In this document: positions 12,619 to 23,700 of the stretch, piece by piece
Layout of the letters: the number at the start of each line of letters is the position of its first letter
Position numbering within the stretch: position 1 is the first letter of the stretch
NCBI RefSeq assembly: GCF_933775445.1
Contig: NC_065873.1
Coordinates: 24,800,001-24,864,000 of the forward strand
DNA length: 64,000 nt
Reading direction: 5' to 3'
Origin: Argentina anserina
Lineage: Eukaryota; Streptophyta; Magnoliopsida; Rosales; Rosaceae
Program-made: the position numbers and the translations under genes
Notes under the pieces: generated by a model
Database searches by the model: none
What the model saw: only the letters and a program-made list of their open reading frames with translations
Told to the model about the DNA's origin: nothing

Positions 12619-12999
12619 AACTATTATTTATATTTTTTGAGATATTTTAACATTAAAATAAAATTTTGAAATGATCTGAAATTTTCTAAAAAATCGTAGA
12701 AAGTAACTCTCCGATACTCGAAAATTCTCTGAAAATTGCCAAGTTTTAGAATACCAAAATTGGTGAATTTACTTTTAGAATACTAGTTTTGGAATACCGA
12801 CAATTGCCCCAGTTTTGGAATACTGGTAATCGACGATTTTGGTCACCACGACGAGACCGGTCGCCTCTAATCAGCTCAGGGGAGATTATATCGATTTTTT
12901 CTGATCCTAGAACTTTTATACAACAGTTTTGACCAACATTCGTCTAATTTGGATTTGTGGCAATTGGAACCCAGTTTCCGACGAACTTGGCGATTTTGT

Positions 13000-13259
13000 T
13001 CCTCCTTAGAGTCAGTGTCCTTCATCTTTTGAGCCATCAGGTTAAGGAATTATGGAAATCAATAGTACCATTCCCATCAACATCAAGCTCATTAATCATG
13101 TCCTGAAGCTCTACTTCGGTTGGGTTCTCCCCAATTGACCGCATAACAGTGTCAAACTCCTTGGTAGTCATACAACCATCGCCGTCCTTGTCGAAGAGGC
13201 TGAAAGCCTCCATGAACTTAGAGATCTGGTCATCGGTGAGCCATGAGCTGATCAGTCAT
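13000..13259 (-). pseudogene. Calmodulin processed pseudogene fragment
   Basis: Read on the minus strand, the sequence matches the first EF-hand pair region of calmodulin: MTDQL, then [41 protein letters not shown] and [12 protein letters not shown]. It is broken three ways: a 7-bp insertion after the start (around 13241-13248) shifts the frame, one base is lost near GTIDF, and a TAA replaces the Glu codon there. The coding sequence runs straight through the Gly codon in loop 1 (DGDG) where plant calmodulin genes usually carry their single intron, which argues for a retrocopy. Similarity ends after KDTDSKEE, so only the 5' half was copied or survives. Confidence 0.82.
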
Positions 13260-14225
13260 GAATGAGAGCTTTGGGGATCGAAAGAAAATCATAGAGAGAA
13301 AAGAGAGGAGCAAAATGGATATTATGTGATTTTGGAATTCCTGACTTGCTCCTCATGCTCGGTTGAAAAAATAATTGTTACCAACCTGGTTTTTTTTTGT
13401 TGCCTTTTGGCATCATCTTGGTCTGTTAGCGCGTGATACACAAGTGTTGTTAAGTACTATAAGGTGAACCTCCACATGGGGGAGGGAAGAACCTCCGAAA
13501 TATTATCATATTAGTAGAAATAGCTCACAGATTCTTTGGTCCACCCTGTGGACATTCACCTGATATGATGTGGCATAATCACATCCTCTCAATGGTTGGG
13601 GCCCATACTCAGTGTTAATATTTCTCTTGTCGTTATAGTTTTTTGGGGGAAATATATGATCCGAAGATGAAATTAAGCCGTTCAACGCAACAACTCGATT
13701 CTTTCACCCGCACAGCTCAACACGACCCGACTAATATTTCAAACTCCGGCCACGAAAGAGTGTCTTACTAACAATGTTTCGTTCTTTTTTATGGCGCTTA
13801 CATCTGATAAGAGCACTTTGTGTGACGTTCTTAACATATTTTTATATCCATTTGTATTTTGTTTAGCCCTTATTGTTGTACTATTAAGTCATTGAGTCGT
13901 AGTAAGAGTTTTGAGCAGTATTTGATGTATTTTTGTGCTTACATGAGTTAAAACGCATAATTGGTCTAGAGTCATAGTTTGAGTATGAATCCTTGTAGGA
14001 CTAGGAAACCTAGTTTGATTAGGAGTCTTCATCTTTCTACGTTTTAGTCGCATTGGTGGTATTTTGAGAATCCTTCTTGCACTAGGAATCCTTGTTAGAT
14101 TAGAAAACGTACCATTTGAGAAAGTCCTACTTGAACTGACATTATTATTATGTAACTTTCCTAATTGAACTTTCCTATTCTACTAATTTATTTGTTCTAA
14201 TTGGATTTAAGAGATAATTAAGGAG
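13260..14225. other. Intergenic DNA, no gene seen
   Basis: AT-rich sequence with no supported open frame. Part of it (from about 13790) has the feel of a long terminal repeat that continues into the next region, but I could not find paired ends. Confidence 0.3.
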
Positions 14226-14230
14226 AACAT

Positions 14231-14520
14231 AGAGGATGAGCCGTGAGGAAAGAAGATGGAGTCAAGTCATGCAACAATTAAATAGAAGAGATAATTAAAG
14301 AAAAAGAGATGGAGCCAAGTCATGCAACAATTAATAAGAAGATGATCATTAAGGGAATAAAGCATGACATGAATTAAAGGATTAAAACATGGAGGATGAG
14401 AGTGTCCAAAATGGAGAGAATTAAGAAATGGAGGATGAGCCATGAGTAAAGAAGATGGAGTCAATTCATGCAACAGTTAAATAAAAGATGATCGTTAAGG
14501 GAATAAAACATAACATGATT
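14231..14520. repeat. Three imperfect tandem copies of a purine-rich unit
   Basis: Blocks at 14231-14282, 14303-14375 and 14431-14520 each carry AGATGGAGYCAAGTCATGCA followed by ACARTTAA, and the second and third continue with AAGATGATC and TTAAGGGAATAAA. A TATA-like CTATATATACATGG follows at about 14596, so the region could be part of a relict LTR promoter. That reading is an inference; no primer-binding site or matching LTR was found. Confidence 0.5.
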
Positions 14521-16915
14521 TAATGGAAGCAAGATATTATTATAGGAAGGAAGAGGCAACATCAAAGAGAAAACCAAACTCTGCATCCCTCTTTCCTCTA
14601 TATATACATGGCTTCACCTCTCAATTAAGATCACTTCTCATTTGCATCCAAGAGCCAAAACTCTACCAAAATACTACCTCAAACATCCTTCACTAAAACA
14701 ACAAGCCGTTCTTCCCCATATACTAATTTCATCTCAACAGAAAATCACCATTAAAGACACACCTCCAAGGTTCTTACAACGTGTGATTCTCGCAACTCAT
14801 CTCCATGTGTTTGTTCGTTTTTGATTTTCTACAATACTTTGTCTATGAAGATTGTAGTATGATGTTTGTGTGAGATTTATTGTTTTGTATTAAGAATCGA
14901 AATTTTCAGATTGTGTTATTGGATTTTTGGATCTTTACCGAATTGATGGTTTCCTATAATTATTGAGTTTTTATTTCTATTGTTGTGTTCTAATCATCTT
15001 TCTCATACTTTTAGATAATTTTCAAATATGTGCATATGAATTTAGTGCTTGGATGCAGTCCCTAAAATTGTGTTTGAGTGCTAGATTCATCAACCATATT
15101 AACACAAATCGAATCATGCACTAAGTAGGTTCGGTTTGTGTTGATTAAAAGTGGTAAAAATTCTGGAAATTTGCATGTGAAACCATGGTGGGTGACGCCA
15201 CACATGAAACATGTCTCCAACAAAGATTTGGTGCTTAAATATAACCTTGTTTGATTTATACTATAAGTGTTATTGAATTCGATTGCATGCAAATTTAAAT
15301 TAAGCTAAGTCAATCTAAATGTTAAATGAAATCTTGCATGATTAGATGATCCCCTAAGGCTTTAATTGTATTAGTGTCTAAAAAATATGTAATTGGTTGA
15401 ATTAGAATGCATGATAGGTTTGAACTTGTACTTATGTGGTGTAATAGTAAATTTGGTTTAAGTTTGTTAAAAGAAGTCGATCATGTAAATAGTAATTTAT
15501 GTTTTATTTTAGTAGTTAATATTCAATCTCAAACCCTCCTATTATTTGTTAACACTAAAAGTTTAGAGTTCCCTTTAATTTTCCGGACTGAACGATCCAT
15601 GCTTATTCTATACTAACGATGATGTTTTACATGGTTAATTGTGAGACGTCTTAAAACGTCCTATCAACATCTCCTGGATTTAGTTCCTTTATAATATTAG
15701 AGATGGAGTTAGAAGCCAAACTCGTTTATCTAAGGCTCTAAGCTATGGAAACGCCAAGGCCAAAAAAATGAAGCTTGTTTACATGTTGGTCGATAAAGAC
15801 CGGCCGGTACCAGAACTTTGAGCTAGCTAGGTACCCATTTACTTCTGACTTGATCAAGCATACGGGTTGGTTCAGATGGACCAAGTTTGAGCTTGAACAA
15901 GAAGATTGCAGAGTTGGAGGAAATAAGGAAGAGCAAAATCGAGCTTCTGAAAGAAAAAAGCAAACAGTCATACAATACTAATCACACACAACCACCATAT
16001 TATCTGGCCGCTTTCGGAATGGCTTTAACTACCAGCAGTCAAAAATGCAATTGTCAGGTTCACTTAAGGCTGCAATTTTTTGGGGCCTGTTAGTGAGTCC
16101 AATACACGCAGTTAACAAACGGAAGGTGGTGGGCTGAAGAATTTTCGAAAATATCTACTTGTAGGTACATTCATGAGAACAAAATAAACTAGCAGAAGAC
16201 AGCACCACATTCTCTTCTTGCTCGGCAGACTCCAAGCAAAGTAAGTTGTATAATTCCACATGAAAGTCCGCGACCCCCTCTATGACTATTCTGTATGAGT
16301 GTAGGACATTGTAAGTTTGCTACAGATACTGATGAGTTACAGAAAGACCACATCTTTTGCATATTATCTGCTGCTTCTACAGCATCATATACCTAATATC
16401 TATACGTCTAATGCAAGTTCATAAGCGTCTTTGGTCGACATCATCTATATATAGTTATATATATATATACCTCTCATCATCTATATACTGTATACACTTC
16501 ACTGTGTTTCTTGTGTTCTCTGTTTTCTTCCATAACTCTTCCTTCTTCTAGCTCCTTCTACACAATTACCATGTACGTAAGTCACACAAGCTCTCCTTTT
16601 TCTTTCATATACAAGTATATGTCTATAATATTCTCGAATATGGATTCTCCTTCTACCCTGACTTAGACCTACGCCGCTAACTTTAGGGCTTGCAGTACCC
16701 TTTTAATTAGGGCAAAGATGTTTATTGGCATGGTATATCAATGATATTTGTATGGAATTTGCACCATGCATGTAAAACTGGTGCATTGTACTCGGTGATA
16801 TACACGCTAATAATTGGTGATTTTCTTTGCACCAGTTCCAAATACTATTTTACCTTTCACAATTTCTTTCACATTTGACTAATATAATGTGGTTTTGATA
16901 CGAACATACATGTAC
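14521..16915. other. AT-rich intergenic DNA, possible relict LTR, no gene
   Basis: Open frames at 14642-14824, 15407-15616 and 15775-16093 are short, lack recognisable motifs and have no splice partners. A coding-like stretch near 15890-15960 (KIAELEEIRKSKIELLKEK) could form a helix but has no start context and ends soon. No RNA gene was recognised. Confidence 0.35.
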
Positions 16916-17280
16916 ACTTGCACAGTGGTTCAGTAGGATTAGCAGCTGCATTTTTGTTATGGCCAATAATGACGCATCATCACCCAAATTATGAGCTTTC
17001 TGGGAACCAGAACTCCGACGGGGCGACTTGCCCAACTGTCAAAATTGGCGTTCTTGGTGGAGGAGCCTTCTTGTCCCTCGACTCATCGCTACTGTGGTTA
17101 GTTTGCTTCATTCTGGCTAGCAACGCAAGAGAGGAGAGGACTACTTTGAAGACTTGGATAAGGTCCAGAAACCTAAACATATTGAGAAAGCTGAAGATGG
17201 AGCTGCCAAGCCACTCGAAGACGATGACAACAGCGTGATAACAAGTAGCTCCGACGTAGTGGCAGTGGCGGATACATAAA
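16916..17280 (+). pseudogene. Duplicated last exon of the DUF1218 gene, frameshifted
   Basis: The frame reads GLAAAFLLWPIMT...CPTVKIGVLGGGAFLSLDSS followed by NAREE, closely paralleling the third exon of the intact DUF1218 gene some 2.9 kb downstream (GLAAALLLWTTITEQ...GLLGGGAFVSLDSS...NAREDYFEE). An intron-like acceptor (TTGCACAG) still precedes it. A 5-bp insertion after the NARE codons moves the frame; the original frame then continues as DYFEDLDKVQKPKH and on to a TAA near 17280. I could not find exons 1 and 2 upstream. It is best read as a partial tandem duplicate that decayed. Confidence 0.75.
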
Positions 17281-17563
17281 TTTTTGTCAGCCAAGGCAAG
17301 AAAGAAGAACACGAACATAATGAATTTTTGCCACCGTGATTATCTAATCCACAAATATATGATCATTTAATGTACTTGAGAATAATCCAAAGAGAAAACT
17401 AAATCTGGCGAAAGGGTTCTAGCAATTGAATTTGAGATTTTGGGTTATTTGGCAATTGTGGAGACTGTGAATGGAGAGCCGGAGTCTTATTAATTGATAT
17501 AGAGGCAGCAACTAATCACCCTCTCTTCCTTCTTCTTTTTTTTTTCTTTTTTTTTTGGGTTAA

Positions 17564-17702
17564 TTGATTATACATCAAATGCATGCATGTTATACATCTC
17601 ATATCCGACGGTTGATAACAAATATCATTTTTCTGATTTCACTCACAAAATAATATCGACCGTCGGACGTGAGATGTATAACATGCATCAATGTATATTA
17701 TA
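17564..17702. repeat. MITE-like inverted repeat
   Basis: Arms 17564-17612 and 17652-17702 are imperfect reverse complements (GCATGTTATACATCTCA... against ...TGAGATGTATAACATGC, with CCGACGGT facing ACCGTCGG) around an approximately 40-bp spacer. No coding capacity. Superfamily not determined. Confidence 0.6.
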
Positions 17703-17785
17703 TTTTTCCCCTCTATATCACTGATATTATATTAGGACTCTTAATAATTATTAATAAGGACAAAACAACAGCGTTTTGGTGCAAC

Positions 17786-17972
17786 CAGGGCCGGCCATGT
17801 GGGAGGGCAGGCTGTGCACCCGCACTGGGCCCAGGGAAACCAACTAAAAGGCTTGGTGTAAAAGCGTTAATGCGTCAGAATCTAGGAAAGTAACTTTACT
17901 CTGCTTAGACTTTTCCTGCAAATTGTCGGCCTATTTTTTTTCCCGAGCCTTGAATCTCTCAGGGCCGGCCTG
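17786..17972. mobile_element. Short hAT-like element with CAGGGCCGG-type termini
   Basis: The 187-bp segment starts CAGGGCCGGCC and ends, on the other strand, CAGGCCGGCCCTGAG, a terminal repeat style common in plant hAT elements. Flanking octamers GGTGCAAC (17778-17785) and GCTGCAAC (17973-17980) match at seven of eight positions, fitting an aged 8-bp target duplication. Internal sequence is non-coding. Confidence 0.65.
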
Positions 17973-17980
17973 GCTGCAAC

Positions 17981-18900
17981 CCATATAATGAACGCACAGA
18001 GACGAAACTTTTCCCATAATTCAGCCAAAATCTACCATTTTTACCTAGCTTTTCTCTGGCACCCGCCCCTGGGTAGTGGAACAAGCCGCATTGGTTGAAA
18101 GTTCGACATCACTACATAGTACTTATCCTAGGAGTTGACAATGTTAACTTTTCTGCTGAGAATGCTTAAGCTAGTTTTTTAGCTTGATGTTGATGACAAT
18201 TGACATTGTTATCTCTTATTTTTTGTTGTTGGATTGCGATGTTTTTTCTTTTGGAGGGCAATCTTTCGAACTTGTAGAATTAGGTGCATATACAATACGT
18301 GACTTCTCAATAATAATCGCAAATAAATAAAAATTGTGAGTCGCAAAAATTCAAGAATCATAGTAATTAACAAAATTTGGTGGTGAATCTTCTTGAGCTG
18401 TTGAATACCCAATAGAGATCTATCTCTGCAATTTTCCGTTTGTTAATCACAAAGCTTAAATATCGTATTAAACTAATGAGTCCGGTCAATTTTGCATGCA
18501 ACGTTCCGATACGCTAGGCTGGACTTGGCTGTCCTAAACGTCGGCGGTACTCCACCAACAGCCGTCTGATTAGGAATACTCCCCATCAAGCGGTCCAGGT
18601 TCTTGTTGGTAACGAACGCGCCAAATGAGGAGCTTAGTATTAATAGTTTGCCGGATAAGGAGGAGAGATTCAGGGACCTGGTATTTGACTTGTTAGAATC
18701 TCTTATTACGTAGAGTCTTCGTCCTTTTGATTCTCTCAGACCGTGATTCCCAAATTCTCTGATCAGAGAAATTGCTCCCTCTCTTTGATTAAAGACGACC
18801 CAAATAGTCTCAGGTAGTGTGTGTTTGAATTTGGTGTTCAATTTTGTGTGTGTGTTTCGGTTTTGTAATTTGGTTTGGTGGGTTCAATTTTACAGGTGCG
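17981..18900. other. Upstream region of the DUF1218 gene
   Basis: Probable promoter and 5' UTR. A TTTTACAG directly before GTGCG-ATG suggests that a non-coding first exon is spliced to the coding exon just upstream of the start. Minus-strand open frames at 18473-19169 antiparallel to the gene have no recognisable motif. Confidence 0.4.
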
Positions 18901-20126
18901 ATGGCTGTGACGGTGAAGCAGATGGCTGTGACGGTGGGCTTTTTTGGTGTCATGTCTTTCATTTTTGGGATTATTGCGGAAAACAGTAAGGTAATTGGTG
19001 AACCATGCTTGAGATTATGTGTTGATGGGTCAAATTGGTGATTGTTACGTTGAAAAGATTGATTATTTGATCCATGATCCTCTGTTTGTCTTAAGGATTC
19101 TATGTTTGACATTAAAGATTGAATTTTTGAGTGTCTTATACCTGTGAGGTTGGACTTTGTGTATTTCAATGATTGTAGACTGGAGGAGTTAGCAGTCTAC
19201 TTTTATAAAGCTTCTTATTTTGGATACTTTTAAGATTGTATGAATCGCCAATGCCGTGAATCATAACAATACTGGTGCCCGGATAGATTGTGATTAACAG
19301 TCAGTGACTAAGTATTTGCTAATTCCATGATTTCCATCCCTAAAAGATGAATAGTTGTCAGAATTAGAAGCCGAGTCGCGTCCTATAAGCCTTAAATTGG
19401 CTGTGGTTTTAGTTGTATACTTGTGTTCTTGGCTACTGACTGGGTACTTTGTTTTGAATTTTTGGCAGCCTGCATCTGGAATACCAGTGCCAGGGAAAGA
19501 TGTGGTTGTTTGCAAGTATCCTTCTGATCCTTCAGTGGCGTTGGGATATCTGTCATTTGCTTTTCTCATTGTATCTACAGTGGTTGGGTTCTTGTCACTG
19601 TTTTACCCGTATCAAGGGAAGTTCCTTCCACAAGCTGCTTTGTTCCGGAGCAAGAGTTTTGTTGTCTTCTTCAATATCTCTTTGTAAGTAAGCGTTTCTA
19701 CACTGCAGTTGTCATTCAGAAGTTTTAGCTTGTACTATCTTCTGCTAGAGTCTATCATTAATTAGTTCTGCCCATAATTTTCATCTACTTTCTGATTGTG
19801 TTTCGTTGGTGGTGATGGAATTACACAGGCTTACAGCAGGACTAGCTGCAGCTCTATTGCTATGGACTACAATAACCGAGCAACTTCATCGATCACGAAA
19901 TGTTCACTATAATCTTGAAACACAGTGCCCAACCGCTAAGACTGGTCTTCTTGGTGGAGGTGCTTTCGTATCCCTTGATTCATCCCTTTTCTGGTTGGTC
20001 GCCCTCATGTTGGCCGACAATGCCCGAGAGGACTACTTTGAGGAGTCCGATAAGGATGTCAAGAGTAGTGCTTATGAAGAGGTACACGGGGCTGATTATG
20101 GAAATGTCATAAAAGGCAGTGCTTGA
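18901..20126 (+). CDS. DUF1218 four-helix membrane protein
   Basis: Plant-specific DUF1218 proteins are small secretory-pathway membrane proteins; Arabidopsis members include modifiers of wall lignin and the VCC/DEAL leaf-symmetry proteins. Three exons, 18901-18990, 19469-19683 and 19829-20126, give 200 residues. The N-terminus MAVTVKQMAVTVGFFGVMSF is a hydrophobic segment. Exon 2 carries the conserved PxPGKDVVVCKYPSDPSVALG block and two hydrophobic segments (YLSFAFLIVSTVVGFLSLFY; FVVFFNISL). Exon 3 carries LTAGLAAALLLW, GLLGGGAFVSLDSS and LVALMLADNAREDYFEE, ending in an acidic tail. Which DUF1218 subgroup it belongs to was not resolved. A broken duplicate of exon 3 lies upstream. Confidence 0.88.
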
Positions 20127-20765
20127 AGTCCATCGCCATAGCAAGAACGGCTCTAATGCATAGCTCTCTGTCTTCCTTTAGGTTCAATATTTATGCTCAT
20201 AAGCTTGTAAATCAAGCAACTTTAGACAGTAGAATTGATTGTATATTGATGACAGTTATGCACTCCCTAGTGGCTATGAACTCAGTCGTAAGAGCATGAA
20301 TAAGCCTTTTAACCTCTCTGTACCTTTTCATTCATTGTTGTTGGCGTTCAATCTGTGCTTCATTCCCTCTCCTTTTCTGTTAAACTCTGAAACTTCATGA
20401 CCACATCTAACAACATTGCGAGCAAAACCGATCAACCTTGCCGACTTGCAGTGTACCAAAACTACCAAATAACATTGAAAAACAGTCATCTAATATGAGT
20501 CGTATGACACGTTTACTCACCTGGAATATAAAAAAAATTGGTAAATGTCAGTTAAAAAAAACTGTTTTTTTACTTTAACCCGACGGGTGAAAGTACCAAA
20601 GCAACCCCATCGAAACTGCGTTGAACCCAAAACCCTAGTCCTTAAAAGCTCCGCAGCCCCATCCAATCTAAACCTCTCTTAAACCCTATTCTTTCGTCTC
20701 CTTCCTCTCTCTCTTCCTCTCTGCTAGGGTTTAGCCAAGTAGAGCAGTACAGTGGAGCACCAGAA
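20127..20765. other. Intergenic: DUF1218 3' UTR and PRMT5 promoter/leader
   Basis: The first part is the likely 3' UTR of the DUF1218 gene. The CT-rich stretch at about 20690-20730 just before the PRMT5 start is a typical plant leader. No other gene was seen. Confidence 0.45.
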
Positions 20766-23700
20766 ATGCCGCTCGGGGAAAGAGCAGGCGACAAGAGCCA
20801 GTCTCGCTACTGCGGCGTGGAGACGGAGTTCAGCGATGACGTGCCCAACCTCCTCTCCTTCCACCTCACCCACGGCCGCTTCGACTTCGCCGTCGCTCCT
20901 CTGGTCCGTTATCTCTTTCCCGATCTCATTTCGCTTCTGCATTTCTTATAGAATTTCTGATTTGCTCTCATGGTGACTAACTAGCCAGTCGCGTATTGGC
21001 TGCAAAAAGCAGCTCTGTGTATTATGTGAATGGTCAAATCAGCCTCCCAACCTATAGTTACCTGTTAGAGGCGGTCCGGTGCCGCTGCCGCTGTTTTACT
21101 ATCAGCACTCACTCTACAGCCACTGACTACATTGTCGAATTAGGATTTGATTTGTACTTTTAGGTTTTCGATATCGAGTGCTAGCTGTTTAAATTGGTGG
21201 ATTTCTGTAATGTTTTCAAGTTCAGGTGGTTTTATCACTTTATGGTGAGTAACAAGCCAGTTGCGTACCGGCTGTAAAGCTGCTCTTGTTATGCAATTGG
21301 TCAATTAGCTCACCTAGAACAATGTAGCGTTAGAGGCAGTCCAGTGCAGCTGCTCTACTATGCGGCTTCACTCTACGCCACTAACTACATTCATGTGATT
21401 TTTCTACTCAAACAATAATTATTTCTTTTTGTAATCAATTATTTGTTGTTACCCGTTGCATAGTTCCTTGTAAATATGGTATAGTATCTAAGATTTTGCT
21501 GAGTTTGTGGCTTATTTTGTAGTGATTCATGCTTGTACGGCGTCTCGCCTACTATTAAATGCATTTCTTAATGCTTTAACGGTGGCTAATTAGCCAGTCA
21601 CATATTGGCTGCAAAGCTTCTGTATTTTGTGAATGGTCAGTAAGCTCACCTATAAAAATGTTGAATTAGAGGCCGTTTGTTGCAGCTACTCTTTCTATGA
21701 AGCTTCACTTTACAGGCACTAAATACATTGATGTCATTTGCTAATAAAAAGAGTAATGGGAAATATTGTGTTATACCTCAAATCTGAAACTTTTTGTGGG
21801 TATGACTTGCTTAGTTTCTGCACGAGATACGTCAAATTTATGACTTTCTCCTACTGATTTTTGTATCTGTGGAGTCTCCTATACCTTTTTGCGGAAATTG
21901 TGCATTTTCTTTCCTCATGGTAGCTAATTAGCCAGTCACATGTAGCCAGATGGCTGTTGTATTTGTGTGAATGGTCAGTAAGCTCACCGAAAATAATGCT
22001 TTGCTGGTGGCCTTTTCTAGTGAAGCATATCTCTGGCTTTGCCTTTAGGTCATTAGCTACAAATTCTGGTACCTTTGCACTTCTTTCTATCCTTTTGATC
22101 TCTGAGGAAAATTTTGTTTTGAGGTCAACAGGTTTTTTTATTCATTTTATTTGATACAATTCAGCCAGATGAGAAATTTTTTTAATGCTTTCTCCTGGTG
22201 GCCAATTAGCCAATGACACTGTCAATGATTACTGCTGTTTGGTGTGGATGGTCATTAAGCTCACCTTAAATGATGCTTAGCTGGTCACCTTTGATAGTAA
22301 AGCATATAGCTGGCTTCACCTTTAGGCTATGAACTACATTGTCTATTTGTTACCACTTAACTAGAAAAATTGCAAGAGCATCCCAATCAGCTCCTCACTT
22401 GGACTTTTGAGTTCGTATGCCTCAAAATTCTCAAATAATCTACTCCACTCATTTTCCTTGCCATGCACAGTTGCTTTGTTCATTTAATGCCCTTATGACC
22501 CATGTGTAGTTTGAGTTTGTGTTTAAGGTCTTTCAGCTTATGTTCATTCGTTCTGAAAATTTGGCATGATGTAGTGACTTCTGTTTAATTTCACTCTTTA
22601 GATGGATCCTGCTTATCGGCCAAGCTTAATGCAAACGAATGGTGATGCATCTAGCGTTCTGCCATTTGCTGGGTCAGACTTGGTTTTGAGTCCTGCGCAA
22701 TGGAGCAGTCATGTTGTGGGTAAGAACTTCTACAGATTCTTAGATTTACATTCTCAAAGTTGTTATATGTGTTAGTCTTGTTTGCGTGTCTTTGGATAAT
22801 GTTGGAACGTAAGTGTGGAAAAAAGAAAAACCACACATTTTTTAAATTTCCCACTTCAATTTCCACCAAGATAGGTGTCATATACAAATTCCGTTCCAGT
22901 ATTCATTTTTAGTTTCCATTAGAGGATTTCTCTCTAACTTATTTTCTATTTGTGTTTAAACTTCCATAGCTTATTATACATTTCAAATTCTATATAGATT
23001 CAACCAAACAGTAGAAATTGCAATAAATTTCCTTTTGGTCTTTCTCCATGCAACTATTCACTCTACCTTTTCTTGCATAATATTGCCTCTGCTCATATTG
23101 GGTCTTTGAAACTTTATTCAGGAAAAATTAGCTCCTGGATTGATTTGGATTCAGAAGACCAGATCCTGCGGAGCGATTCAGAAATTACATTGAAGCAGGA
23201 GATAGCATGGGCGTCTCATTTGAACCTGCAGGTCTGTATAGTTAGAACATATTTTTTCTCAGAATTGTTGCATTGCTTAAGCATCAGACGTCGTAATGTT
23301 TCTTGTCTGTGCTTTTTGATGTTAATTAGTCTTGAAATTGTTTTGTGAATCTACTATATGTGCTGATATTTATTTGTCATGTATTTCTTGGTGCAGGCAT
23401 GTATTCTCCCACCTCCAAAGGGGAAGTCCTGTGCTAACTATGCTAGGTGTGTAAATCAGATTTTACAGGGACTACAAAGTATGCAGGTGAGTACCATTTT
23501 TTGTCATAACATAAATATAGTTTTTCTTTTTCCTGTGTTTTCTACTTCTCCAATTTGTTATTAATCACATGTCCTGTTATTAGTTGTGGCTTCGGATTCC
23601 TTTGGCCAAGACCGATAATGACACAGTGTCTGTTAACTCCGATAATTTGGTGAGTTACCCAGTTGTTGCTGTTGCATGTCATTTCAGATGATTAACAATG

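Noticed and set aside
15887..16093. Helical-looking frame (KIAELEEIRKSKIELLKEK) as a bHLH or coiled-coil gene
   Set aside because: Only about 20 residues look structured; overlapping frames are equally open and there is no start or downstream domain.
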